Positions 27,232-35,974 of a stretch of 48,034 bases of DNA are shown piece by piece. The notes below the pieces were generated by a model. That model was not told the origin of the DNA. It ran no database searches and saw only the letters and a program-made list of their open reading frames with translations. Within the stretch, counting starts at the first letter, position 1; the number at the start of each line of letters is the position of its first letter. Source of the stretch: BPIH01 sp042408535. Its GTDB lineage: Bacteria > Chloroflexota > Limnocylindria > Limnocylindrales > CSP1-4. Position numbers and translations under genes: made by a program. The stretch spans positions 1-48,034 of the forward strand of contig JBHORA010000115.1 of the NCBI GenBank assembly GCA_042408535.1. The letters are read 5' to 3'.

Positions 27232-28445
27232 GGCTCCTCCTTGTCCTCCTTCGGCGGGCGGTCGAGGAGGACAGCGATGCCGGGCAGCTCCCGGCCCTCG
27301 AGGAACTCGAGGGAGGCCCCGCCGCCGGTGCTGATGTGGGTGAAGGCCTCGGCGAGGCCGAGCTGATCGATGGCGGCCACCGAGTCGCCGCCGCCGACGA
27401 CGACGGTCACCCCAGCCTTCGCCCGGTCAGCGAGGAAGCGGGCGATCGCCTTCGTCCCGTGGGCGAAGGAAGGGATCTCGAAGACGCCGAGGGGGCCGTT
27501 CCAGAAGACCGTTCGAGCGTCGGCGAGGGCTTCCTCGAAGGCTGCCTGGCTCACCTTGCCGATGTCGACGATCGACCAGGAGGCCGGGACCTTCTCGGCG
27601 GGGACGGTCTTGTACTCGGCGCCGCGGGTCACCTCCTTGGCCACGACGACTTCGCTCGGGAGGACGAGACGGACCCCCTTCTCCTCGGCCTTGGCGACGA
27701 GGCGGCGAGCGTCCTCGACACGGTCGTGCTCGGCCTTGCTCTTGCCAATGGGCTTCCCGAGGGCGAGGAGGAAGGTGTTCGCCATCCCACCGCCGATGAC
27801 AAGCGTGTCGACCTTGTCGAGGAGGTTGTCGAGGACCTTGATCTTGTCCGAGACTTTCGCCCCACCGAGGACGGCGGCGAAGGGCCGCTCGGGGTTCTCG
27901 AGGAGGCGCGAGAGCATCACGATCTCGCGCTCCATGAGGAGGCCGGCGTAGGCCGGCAGGAGCTGAGCGATGCCGACGGTGCTGGCATGGGCCCGGTGGG
28001 CCGTCCCGAAGGCATCGTTGACGTACACGTCGGCGTAGGAGGCGAGGGCCCGTGCGAACTGCGGGTCGTTCTTCTCCTCCTCCGGATGGAAGCGGAGATT
28101 CTCGAGGAGGAGGATCTCACCCGGCCGGAGCCGCCGGACGGCGTCCTGGGTCCCCGGCCCGAGGGCATCGCCGGTGACGGGCACCGTCCGGCCGAGGAGC
28201 GTCGAGAGCCGGGCCGCCACGGGCCGCAGCCGGAGGGCCTCGACGACCCGCCCGTCGGGTCGGCCGAGGTGGCTGGCGAGAACGATCCGGGCGCCGTGGC
28301 TCATGAGGTAGCGGATCGTCGGCAGCGCTGCCCGGATCCGAGAGTCGTCGGTGACCTTGCCGTCCTCGAGGGGGACGTTGAAGTCGACCCGGACGAAGAC
28401 GCGCTTTCCGGCCGGGTCGAAGTCACGGATCGTGAGCTTGTCCAT
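27228..28445 (-). CDS. pgk: Phosphoglycerate kinase
   Basis: Pgk transfers phosphate between 1,3-bisphosphoglycerate and ADP. The 405-residue protein has VFVRVDFNVPLEDG, the substrate segment LASHLGRPDG, LLLENLRFHPEEEKND, VLGGAKVSDKI, VFWNGPLGVFE and the nucleotide-binding GGGDSVAAI with STGGGASLEFLEG. ATG 28445 is chosen because AAGGA lies 9 nt upstream; the frame is open further but turns Arg/Pro-rich. It lies 134 bp after gap and overlaps eno by 4 bp. No tpiA is present between pgk and eno, where it often occurs. Confidence 0.98.
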   Translation of the reverse strand: MDKLTIRDFDPAGKRVFVRVDFNVPLEDGKVTDDSRIRAALPTIRYLMSHGARIVLASHLGRPDGRVVEALRLRPVAARLSTLLGRTVPVTGDALGPGTQDAVRRLRPGEILLLENLRFHPEEEKNDPQFARALASYADVYVNDAFGTAHRAHASTVGIAQLLPAYAGLLMEREIVMLSRLLENPERPFAAVLGGAKVSDKIKVLDNLLDKVDTLVIGGGMANTFLLALGKPIGKSKAEHDRVEDARRLVAKAEEKGVRLVLPSEVVVAKEVTRGAEYKTVPAEKVPASWSIVDIGKVSQAAFEEALADARTVFWNGPLGVFEIPSFAHGTKAIARFLADRAKAGVTVVVGGGDSVAAIDQLGLAEAFTHISTGGGASLEFLEGRELPGIAVLLDRPPKEDKEEP

Positions 28446-28579
28446 CGTCGTCTGTCCTTCGTGGTGCCGCCCGAGCCGGGCGGTCGCCGGGCCGCCACCG
28501 CATGCCATCGGGCTCCGGCGTCGAGCCCGGCGCTTCGGGGAGGCTCGCCGGGCCGGCTCGGCGCCGACTCGGCGCCGAC

Positions 28580-29605
28580 TCAGACGCGGCTCGCCGCCGG
28601 GAGCTTGGCCGCGACCATGGCCACGAGGTCCGCCACCCGGCAGCTGTAGCCCCACTCGTTGTCGTACCAGGCGATGACCTTCACCATCGTGCCGCCCATG
28701 ACCATCGTGCTCCTGGCGTCGATGATCGAGGAGCGATCGTCGCCTCGGAAGTCGGAGGAGACGAGAGGCTCCTCGGAGACGCCCAGGATGCCCTTCATCG
28801 GGCCGGCGGCGGCGGCCCGGAAGGCTTCGTTCAGCTCGTCCACGCTCGTCGGCCGGGCGACATCGGCGGTGAAGTCGACGACGGAGACGGTCGGCGTCGG
28901 GACCCGCAGGCTGAAGCCGTCGAACTTGCCCTTGAGGTCGGGGATCACGAGGGCGAGGGCCTTCGCCGCGCCGGTCGTCGTCGGGATGATGTTCTGACCG
29001 GCCGAGCGCGCCCGGCGCGGGTCCTTGTGGGCGACGTCGAGGATCCGCTGGTCGTTCGTGTAGCTGTGGATCGTGTTCATCAGCCCTCGCTCGATCGTGC
29101 AGAGGTCGTGGACGACCTTCGCTGCCGGAGCGAGGCAGTTCGTCGTGCAGGAGGCGTTGCTGATGATGTGGTGGCGCTCCGGGTCGTAGGCGGCGTCATT
29201 GACGCCGAGAACGATCGTCACGTCCTCACCCTTGGCGGGGGCGGTGATGATGACCTTCTGAGCCCCGGCCTCGAGGTGGGCACGCGCCTTCGCCGCGTCG
29301 GTGAAGCGGCCGGTCGATTCGACGACGATGTCGACACCGAGGTCGCCCCAGGGCAGGTTCGCCGGCTCGGGCTCCTTGAGGACGCGGATCTGGCGGCCGT
29401 CGATGATGAGGCCGTCCTCGGTGTGGTCGACCGTGCCAGGATAGGCGCCATAGGTCGAGTCGTGCTTGAAGAGGAGGGCGTTCAGGCTCGTCTCGACGAG
29501 GTCGTTGATCGCCACGACCTCGACGTCCGGAGCCCGCTCGAGGAGCGCCTTCAGGGTCTGGCGGCCGATCCGGCCGAAGCCGTTGATACCGACGCGAACT
29601 GCCAT
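28580..29605 (-). CDS. gap: Glyceraldehyde-3-phosphate dehydrogenase
   Basis: Gap oxidises and phosphorylates glyceraldehyde-3-phosphate. The 341-residue protein has INGFGRIGRQTLKAL, VVAINDL with the Asp expected of an NAD-dependent enzyme, the active-site SNASCTTNCLAP, IHSYTNDQRILD and WYDNEWGYSCRVADL. A strong AGGAGGTT lies 5 nt before ATG 29605. It is first in the glycolytic operon gap-pgk-eno. The region upstream is long and gene-free on this strand, with only a weak promoter candidate. Confidence 0.98.
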   Translation of the reverse strand: MAVRVGINGFGRIGRQTLKALLERAPDVEVVAINDLVETSLNALLFKHDSTYGAYPGTVDHTEDGLIIDGRQIRVLKEPEPANLPWGDLGVDIVVESTGRFTDAAKARAHLEAGAQKVIITAPAKGEDVTIVLGVNDAAYDPERHHIISNASCTTNCLAPAAKVVHDLCTIERGLMNTIHSYTNDQRILDVAHKDPRRARSAGQNIIPTTTGAAKALALVIPDLKGKFDGFSLRVPTPTVSVVDFTADVARPTSVDELNEAFRAAAAGPMKGILGVSEEPLVSSDFRGDDRSSIIDARSTMVMGGTMVKVIAWYDNEWGYSCRVADLVAMVAAKLPAASRV

Positions 29606-30070
29606 GGCAGAACCTCCTTCGTCAGTCGTCGCCGCGCCGAGCGCCCCCGACGGCACCTCGGCGCTGCCCCACCCGCGCGGCCCGACGGCCGGCCGGCGTT
29701 CGTTCGCAGGGAGCGCTGACCCGCCCGTGGGAGCCGATCGGGCTCCTGCGGCCGGGCGGACGCCCGGCCCGGCGTGGATGCAGGACGGGATGGCAGAGCG
29801 GGCCTCGCGCTGATGGATTTCCTGGGATCTGCCGGCATTCTAGCAGAGGGCTCGGCCGCTCCAGGGTGAGCCGAATGGACCCGAGTCGCCCGGCAGCCGG
29901 GTCGCTCGCGGGGCGCCGGGTGGCCCCCGGCGGCGGGCCGAGTGTCAGGGGGAGGACGGGACGAGGCACCGGCGGCCGCGCCAGCAGGCGGGAAAGGCGC
30001 CCCGGAGGTGGGAGAGGCAGGCCGGGAAGCGGGGACAGGGGCGCCGGAGCGACGCCGCAGCGGGAGAACG
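29606..30070. other. Gene-free leader region of the glycolytic operon
   Basis: This 465-bp stretch lies between gap and the terminator of the DUF5679 gene. The only promoter-like signal I see toward gap is TAGAAT on the minus strand at 29837-29842, with no recognisable -35. That would give a leader of about 225 nt. No RNA gene or riboswitch was recognised. Confidence 0.5.
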
Positions 30071-30104
30071 AAAAAAGCCCCCGCCGGGTTGCTCCGACGG
30101 GGGC
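30071..30104 (-). terminator. Rho-independent terminator after the DUF5679 gene
   Basis: On the minus strand, an 11-bp stem (30104-30094 with 30087-30077, one mismatch) closes a 6-nt loop and is followed by TTTTTT (30076-30071). It begins 18 bp after the stop of the DUF5679 gene. It is the only hairpin in the window that I found with a clear T-tract. Confidence 0.92.
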
Positions 30105-30122
30105 CGATGGCGCTCGGACGGC

Positions 30123-30263
30123 TCAGCCGCCGATCCGGAAGACCTTGCCGCCGCACTTCGGGCAGGTGCCCTGGACGGCCGGCTTGCCGTTCTTCATCGT
30201 GATCTGCTGCGGGTTCTGGATCTGGACCTTCATCTTGTCCTTGACGCAGTACGCCTCTGCCAC
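30123..30263 (-). CDS. DUF5679-type small zinc-ribbon protein
   Basis: This 46-residue protein begins AEAYCVKDKMKV, continues with NPQQITMKNGKPAVQGT and ends CPKCGGKVFRIGG. That layout matches the DUF5679 family of tiny conserved proteins. The second zinc knuckle CPKC is intact. The first has only one Cys (CVKD), so a four-Cys site is incomplete unless a partner helps. GTG 30263 follows a strong AGGAGGAG. It lies 54 bp after the nucleoside phosphorylase gene and ends at a clear terminator, so the two genes are probably cotranscribed. Function is unknown. Confidence 0.85.
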   Translation of the reverse strand: MAEAYCVKDKMKVQIQNPQQITMKNGKPAVQGTCPKCGGKVFRIGG

Positions 30264-30317
30264 GGAGCTCCTCCTTCTAGTGCTTGCCGGACCCGGAGCC
30301 ATCGCCCCCGGCCGGGT

Positions 30318-31166
30318 TCATGACGCGCGAGACCAGAGGGACGGCCGCCAGCGGTCCGTCCCGGCAGCGCGCTTCTGGCGGTCGAGTTCGGCGAGGACGA
30401 GCAGGCTCTCCAGGCCGGTCTCGACGCATGCCGCTTCCGCGCGCTCTTTCGCCTCGCCCTCGACAAAGGCGCCGGTCGTCCGCTGGGCGAAGACGGCGCA
30501 CACCGCTCCGGCCCGGCATCCGGCGAGCCCAGCGAGGACGAAGAGTGCCGATGCCTCCATCTCGAAGTTGAGGACGCGCTGGCGCGCCATCGCTTCGGCC
30601 AGGTCAGGGTAGCGGATCGGGAGCTGGGGGATGGGGCGACCTTGCGCGCCGTAGAAGCCGGGCGCCGTCGCCGTGAGTCCCACGTGGGCCCGATGCCCGA
30701 GCCGGGCGGCCGCCTCGATGAGGGCGAGGACCGCCTCGTAGTCGGCGACCGCCGGGTAGCCGTCGGCCACGAACCAGCTCGTCGTCGTCTCCAGCCGGAC
30801 GGCTCCAGTCGAGATGACGACATCGCCGAGGCCGATCTCCGGCTGGAGGGCCCCGGACGACCCGACCCGGATGAAGGTCGGCCGTTTCGTGATCGCCAGC
30901 GCCTCCGCAACGACGATCTCGACGTTGTCGGTCCCGATCCCCGTCGAGACGACGGAGATTCGGAGGCCACGGTACGTGCCGGTGACCGAGGCGAACTCTC
31001 GGTGCCGGTGTTCGAGCTCGATCGTCTCGAGCCGGGCGGCGATCCGGGCGGTTCGATCAGGGTCGCCGGGGAGGAGGATGTACTCGGCCAGCTCGCCTGG
31101 CCCGAGCCCGATGTGGTACTGCCGTTCTCCTGTCGGGAGCGCAACGCGGCGGTCCGCGTACGGCAA
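30318..31166 (-). CDS. Nucleoside phosphorylase (uridine phosphorylase-like)
   Basis: This enzyme of the PNP/UDP family phosphorolytically cleaves a nucleoside into base and ribose-1-phosphate. Motifs are YILLPGDPDRTARIA (phosphate binding), IRVGSSGALQ and the ribose-binding NFEMEASALFVLAGL. The family-wide layout fits uridine phosphorylase best, but purine activity is possible. An ATG at 31223 overlaps the predicted -10 element (31224-31219), so it cannot be the start if that promoter is used. TTG 31166 lies 8 nt after GAGGG, giving 282 residues. It is probably cotranscribed with the DUF5679 gene. Confidence 0.87.
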   Translation of the reverse strand: MPYADRRVALPTGERQYHIGLGPGELAEYILLPGDPDRTARIAARLETIELEHRHREFASVTGTYRGLRISVVSTGIGTDNVEIVVAEALAITKRPTFIRVGSSGALQPEIGLGDVVISTGAVRLETTTSWFVADGYPAVADYEAVLALIEAAARLGHRAHVGLTATAPGFYGAQGRPIPQLPIRYPDLAEAMARQRVLNFEMEASALFVLAGLAGCRAGAVCAVFAQRTTGAFVEGEAKERAEAACVETGLESLLVLAELDRQKRAAGTDRWRPSLWSRAS

Positions 31167-31218
31167 CCTCTCGTCCCTCTCTCCGCTGTTCGCGACGCTG
31201 GCGCGCGAAACTCGGCCG

Positions 31219-31248
31219 AGCATAGTGCGCGCCCTCCACGAGCGTCAA
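31219..31248 (-). promoter_or_regulatory. Promoter of the nucleoside phosphorylase gene
   Basis: On the minus strand, TTGACG (31248-31243), an 18-bp spacer and TATGCT (31224-31219) form a good housekeeping-type promoter. The same spacing is seen at hrcA. Transcription should begin near 31212, downstream of the first ATG of the frame, which moves the likely start codon to TTG 31166. Confidence 0.65.
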
Positions 31249-31324
31249 GCCGCGGGGGATGCCGGGCGTCGGGGACGCCGCGCCGAGCCCGCGAGTCGGG
31301 GGCGGGCTGACGTACCATCGCCTC

Positions 31325-32182
31325 ATGCCCCTCGCTGACGTCCACGACTGGTTCGCCGACCTCGGCGGCGGGACGCGGGTCGCCCTCGTCGTCGCCGGCA
31401 CTTTCCGCTCCGACGCCGGGGTCCTCCTCGGCCACGTCCCGCGGCCGACCTGGCTGCCACTCGTCCGGGACGAGATCGATCCCGCGAACCGCCTCCGGCA
31501 GGCCCTGAACTGCCTGCTCGTCGAGACACCGGCCGGCCGGGTCCTCGTCGAGACCGGGATCGGGGAGCGGCTGAGCGAGAAGATGCGGAACCTCCGTGGC
31601 GTCGAAGGGCCACCGATCCTCGAGGCCCTCCGGGCAGCCCGCTTCGCCCCCGAGTCGATCGATTGGGTCGCCCTCAGCCACCTCCACTTCGATCACGCTG
31701 GCGGCCTGCTCGACCGGCACGGCCAGCCCGCCTTTCCGCGGGCCCGGATCGTCGCCCAGCTTACCGAGTGGCGGATGGCTCTCGACGACAACCCGCGGAT
31801 CGTTGCCAGCTACGACCAGCCCGAGCTCCGGCTCGTCGCCCCCCTCGCCGAGCCCGACGCCGCGGACGGCGAGCAGGAGCTCCTGCCCGGGGTCGTCGTC
31901 GTCCCGACGGGCGGCCACACCGCCGGCCACCAGGCCATCGTCGTTCGGGGCCCGACGGGGACCGTCGCCTTCTTCGGCGACCTCTGCATGCGGCCCTGGA
32001 GCGTCCAGCCGACCTGGTTGCCGAGCTTCGACGACTTCCCCATCGACAGCGTCGAGGTCAAGGCGGACCTCTTTCGGCGGGCCGCGGCGGAGAACTGGCG
32101 GATCGTCCTCTCCCATGAGCCCGAGCGCCCGATTGGGCGGATCCGCCGCCGAGGGGATCGCTACGAGTACGTCCCCGATTGA
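31325..32182 (+). CDS. MBL-fold metallo-hydrolase
   Basis: The 285-residue protein has the metallo-beta-lactamase metal motif HLHFDHAGG near residue 119. A second His follows in TGGHTAGHQ, an Asp in FFGDLCM and a late His in LSHEPE, together completing a dinuclear zinc site. Relatives include lactonases, glyoxalase II-like and RNA-processing enzymes; the N-terminal NCLLVETPAGRVLVETG is typical of the lactonase-like group. The substrate is unknown. ATG 31325 has no Shine-Dalgarno sequence, but TACCAT at 31313-31318 ends 6 nt before it, suggesting a leaderless message. It is divergent from the phosphorylase gene. Confidence 0.87.
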   Translation: MPLADVHDWFADLGGGTRVALVVAGTFRSDAGVLLGHVPRPTWLPLVRDEIDPANRLRQALNCLLVETPAGRVLVETGIGERLSEKMRNLRGVEGPPILEALRAARFAPESIDWVALSHLHFDHAGGLLDRHGQPAFPRARIVAQLTEWRMALDDNPRIVASYDQPELRLVAPLAEPDAADGEQELLPGVVVVPTGGHTAGHQAIVVRGPTGTVAFFGDLCMRPWSVQPTWLPSFDDFPIDSVEVKADLFRRAAAENWRIVLSHEPERPIGRIRRRGDRYEYVPD

Positions 32183-32250
32183 AGCTGCGGGACGGACGGC
32201 CGCTCCCGATCGCCGCCCGACCTCGACGGCCGCGCGAGGTCGATCGCCAC

Positions 32251-35200
32251 TCACCGCCGCCCACTCCTCTGGATGGCGGCCAGACGCGCCCGAACCTGAG
32301 CTGCGAGGCGGAGCCGAGCTCGTTCCCGAAGGAGAACCCGACCGAGGATCGAGGCGATCGACCCGCCGAGGACGAGCCCGAGGGGGAGGATCGGCACGGG
32401 CGCCGTCGAGCCACCGAGGCCGGCTGCGTTCGGAGCCTCGGGGCCGACCTCAGGCGAAGCGGCACCGAAGGGCAGCGCCCCCGGCTCATCGAACGCGGTG
32501 GACGCACCGAGGTCACCGACGGGGATGAGCCCCGCCGCCTCCTCGACGACGACGGCGACCTCGGTCCCGACCCGCCGAACGAACCCGACGACGTTCACCG
32601 CGTCCCCCGGCTCGATGAGGTCGAGGTAGCCGGCAGCCTCGCCGCCGAGGACGACCCGCCCCTCGGCGGTCCCGTCATCGAGGCGGAACCCGTCGACGAT
32701 GAGCGTCACGACGAGACCGCCGACCCGGACCCGCGATCCGACGTGGCGGGCAAGGTCGGCGAGATCGACGTCGCTCACGGGAGGCGGAAGGGAGCCGCCC
32801 GTCGACGAGCCCGGACTCTGGGCGATCGCTCCGGTCGACCCTGAGGCCGCGCCGAGGGAGGGGCCGACGGCAACGTCTGCCGATCCTCGAGGGAGGACCG
32901 CGAAGCGCCGGTCGGCCGCCGTGGGATACGGTCGCCGGACGATCCCGGTCACCGTCGCTGGTCGCCCCTCGACGAGGATCGAGGCTGGGATCCCGGCCCC
33001 GGCCAGGCCGTCCACGGCGACCCGCTCGCCACGGACAGCGAGCTCGGCCCGCCAGCGTCCTCCGAGCCGTCGGACCCCGACGACCGTCCCGCTCACCCGG
33101 ACGAGGCGCCACTCGTCGGCAGGGCCCGGCGCCCGGTCGAGCCGGGCGGCAACGACCGGTCGGCCGACGCCGAGCCGCTCGATCTCCGAGGCTCGCAGAC
33201 GTGGGGCACCATAGGCCCGGCCCATGGTCCCGGTCGCTCGGATGCCCTCCCCAAGCGAGGGCGCCGCAGCGCTGGCCGGCAGGAGGATCTCGACGGCACC
33301 CGTTCCGTCCTGGACGACGATCCGGCGACCCGAGGCGTCAAGGAGGGTCGCCGGGGCGGTGACGGTGCCCTCGATGGTGACGACGCCGCTCGCCCGGAGC
33401 GCGCTCCGGATGGGGAGGAGCGCTCCGGGACTCGAGCCGCCGCCCGGAGCCGGCGTCGGACCCGGCGTCGTCGAGGGCTCGGCCGAAGCGAGCTCGAGGA
33501 CGTCGGCTCGGTCGCGGAGCCAAATCCGGTAGCCGTCGAGGGCACCCTTTCGGGAGGCTCGTTGGCCGACGATCCCGGTCAGCTCGTAGCGAGCGCCCGA
33601 CCGGAAGGAGCCGGCCGTGAGCCCGCTCGAGCCGTCGGCCATGATCCGGACCGTCATCCCGGCGTCGTCGACGAGGTCGAAGGCGATGTCACCGCTCGTC
33701 GCCCGGCGGACGGTTCCCTTCAGGACACCGGCGAGCCGGACGAGGCGGGCTTCGGTCGCCTCGCCGAGGTCGATGCCGAGAACGGGGAGCGGCTCCGGGA
33801 GGGGGCCGCTCCCGCCCGGGACGACCTCCCGGGTGGCCCGGACCTCCAGCTGTCCGTACGGGTCGCCCAGGGAGCCCTCGACGGTGAGGAGATCGCCCCT
33901 CCCGGGCCGGGGATCGCCGTCGTCGAGGCGGACGACGATCGCCCCGGTCGAGTCGGCGACGACGACGAGGGCGGGATGTCCGAGGCGCCCGGGCTCGGCG
34001 GTGACGACCCCGCCGACCCGGACGACGGTCCCGACCGATCTCGATCGGGCCTCGGCGATGGACAGGACGTTCGGCGTCGCCGATGGGCCCGGGCTCGGCC
34101 CGCTCGTCGGGCTCGGGCTCGGAACGGGCGAGGGACCAGGGATCGACGATGGGCTCGGGCTCGGCGATGTCCCCGGGCTGGGCGACGAGGTCGGCTCGGG
34201 CGGGGTCGGCAACGGAGTCGGTGATGGCCTGGGAGTCGAGGAGGGCAGGATGACGAGCTCCCCGGCGAGGGTGGTATAGACCCGGTACCCGGCGAGCCCG
34301 GTCCCGCTGCTATCGCGCTGCCCGAGGGGCCCCGTCGCTTCGATCTCGTCGCCTCGGACGAGCTGAACATCGCCGAGCGCTGCCGCCCCGACGACGATCC
34401 GCAGGGGGCCGCTTCCGTCGTCGATCGTCACCCCGAGTCCGTCGGCGAGGGCAGACGGGCTCTCGGTGATGGCGCCCCGTACGGTGACGCGGGTCCCCTC
34501 GAGGGTCTCGCCGGCCGCGCCAGTCGCCGTCCGGATCGGGAGCGGGAGCGTGGCTTCGCCGAGGGCCGTCACGTCCGGCTCGGCGACCCGGAGAACGAGC
34601 TGCCCGTAGCGGCTGTCGAGGGTGCCCCGGAGGGAGACCCGGGTCCCGGCCGGCATGGGGGTCGCGACGGGTGCGGCGAGGTAGAGGCCGATCCCCGCCG
34701 TTTCGTCCTGGAGGAAGGCGCTCCGACCGCTCTCGAGGGCACCGAGATCCGTCGTCAGGACGCCGGTCGCAGCGACGACGGTCCCCAGCGGCAGGCCGCG
34801 GATGGCAGCGATCGTCAGGGACGGCGTCGGGCTCGGCTCGGGCGGGCTCGGGGTGGGACTCCCGCTCGGGCTCGGCTCGGGCGGGCTCGGAGGAGGCGCA
34901 GGGGAGGCGGAGGGGGAGACCGAAAGAGACGGGGCGGGTGTCATCGAGGGCGACGAGGTCGCCGTCGGGGCGGGCGACGGCGGCTCCTGAGTCGGGAGCG
35001 GCGTCGAGGTCGGCACCGGGGACGGCGTCGGGGAGACCCACGGGGCCGGCTCCTCGCTCGGGGGCGGGGCGGATGGGCTCGGGGGCGGGGCGGATGGGCT
35101 CGGGAGCGGCGCCGGCGGAGCGGCGAGGTTCTGCGGCAGCGGGGCACTCTGGACGAACCAGTCGGCGGCGTTGTCGTTGGTGTCCTCTCGGTTCCCGGCT

Positions 35201-35760
35201 GATCCGCCGGGCCGCCGCTCGATCGACGCCCCGGGCGGCGGTGCCGGCGCCGCAGCCCCCTCGACAAAGCCGTTCGTCGCGTCGCCCCATCCCACGGCAT
35301 CGACCGGGGCCCCACCGACAGGCCGCAGGACGAGCGCTCCGCCCGCGGCCGACAGGCCGCCGCTGTAGGTGGCGTCGGCGATCGCCGCGAAGGCCCCGAG
35401 GCCGTTCGCGAGGAGGAGATGCCGACCCGGTTCGAGGAAAAGAGACCCTGCCCAGGCTGCCTTCCGGGTGACCGTGCCGCCCGAACTCGTGACGTAGACG
35501 AGCTCGTAGCCGCCGAGATCGACCGGCAACGGGCCGGCGTTCGTGAGCTCGACGTACTCGTCCGAGGCCGACGCGCCGCCGGTCACGACCTCCGCCAGGA
35601 GGAGCCCGCTGGAGGGCGGCCAGCTGACGTCCGCGAGGGGCACGATGGGCCCGAGGGCGGTCTCCGGGACGGTCGGACCCGGATGGCGGCTCGGCGATCC
35701 GGTGCCGACCGAGCCGAGAACGACGAGGAGGATGAGGACACCCGCCAGACGACGAACCAT
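32251..35760 (-). CDS. Large secreted protein: lamin-tail domain plus OB-fold-like array
   Basis: The 1169-residue product has an N-terminal signal segment (VRRLAGVLILLVVLG). A lamin-tail domain follows at about 40-160 (LLLAEVVTGG..DEYVELTNAG), then a Pro/Ser/Thr linker at about 190-315. Several beta-rich modules follow, each beginning like VGTVVRVGGVVT and containing a DDG(S/T)G-type turn. They resemble OB folds of nucleic-acid-binding and secreted nuclease proteins, and I count about seven. Two more Pro/Ser linkers separate them, and one C-terminal helix with a basic tail should anchor the protein. No nuclease catalytic domain was found. ATG 35760 follows GGGGAG by 8 nt. DNA or carbohydrate binding at the surface is a guess. 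Confidence 0.78.
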   Translation of the reverse strand: MVRRLAGVLILLVVLGSVGTGSPSRHPGPTVPETALGPIVPLADVSWPPSSGLLLAEVVTGGASASDEYVELTNAGPLPVDLGGYELVYVTSSGGTVTRKAAWAGSLFLEPGRHLLLANGLGAFAAIADATYSGGLSAAGGALVLRPVGGAPVDAVGWGDATNGFVEGAAAPAPPPGASIERRPGGSAGNREDTNDNAADWFVQSAPLPQNLAAPPAPLPSPSAPPPSPSAPPPSEEPAPWVSPTPSPVPTSTPLPTQEPPSPAPTATSSPSMTPAPSLSVSPSASPAPPPSPPEPSPSGSPTPSPPEPSPTPSLTIAAIRGLPLGTVVAATGVLTTDLGALESGRSAFLQDETAGIGLYLAAPVATPMPAGTRVSLRGTLDSRYGQLVLRVAEPDVTALGEATLPLPIRTATGAAGETLEGTRVTVRGAITESPSALADGLGVTIDDGSGPLRIVVGAAALGDVQLVRGDEIEATGPLGQRDSSGTGLAGYRVYTTLAGELVILPSSTPRPSPTPLPTPPEPTSSPSPGTSPSPSPSSIPGPSPVPSPSPTSGPSPGPSATPNVLSIAEARSRSVGTVVRVGGVVTAEPGRLGHPALVVVADSTGAIVVRLDDGDPRPGRGDLLTVEGSLGDPYGQLEVRATREVVPGGSGPLPEPLPVLGIDLGEATEARLVRLAGVLKGTVRRATSGDIAFDLVDDAGMTVRIMADGSSGLTAGSFRSGARYELTGIVGQRASRKGALDGYRIWLRDRADVLELASAEPSTTPGPTPAPGGGSSPGALLPIRSALRASGVVTIEGTVTAPATLLDASGRRIVVQDGTGAVEILLPASAAAPSLGEGIRATGTMGRAYGAPRLRASEIERLGVGRPVVAARLDRAPGPADEWRLVRVSGTVVGVRRLGGRWRAELAVRGERVAVDGLAGAGIPASILVEGRPATVTGIVRRPYPTAADRRFAVLPRGSADVAVGPSLGAASGSTGAIAQSPGSSTGGSLPPPVSDVDLADLARHVGSRVRVGGLVVTLIVDGFRLDDGTAEGRVVLGGEAAGYLDLIEPGDAVNVVGFVRRVGTEVAVVVEEAAGLIPVGDLGASTAFDEPGALPFGAASPEVGPEAPNAAGLGGSTAPVPILPLGLVLGGSIASILGRVLLRERARLRLAAQVRARLAAIQRSGRR

Positions 35761-35974
35761 GGCTCCAGCTCCCCGGCGGGCAACTCGCGACGGACGCTCA
35801 CGGCGGACAGCGCCAGTTCTAGCCTCCACCGCTTATCGATCGCTCATCCCTCCGAGCCGGTGCCGTAGCATTGGGCGACACCGTCGGCGACCGGCTCCCC
35901 GTCCCCGTTCACCCACCGGGCGCCAGGGGGACAGATCGGCCGACGACCAGGACCGACGAGACCGCGGAGGAACG

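Noticed and set aside
32251..35760. Secreted nuclease (ExeM-like)
   Set aside because: LTD and OB-like modules are present, but no endonuclease/exonuclease/phosphatase motifs could be found.
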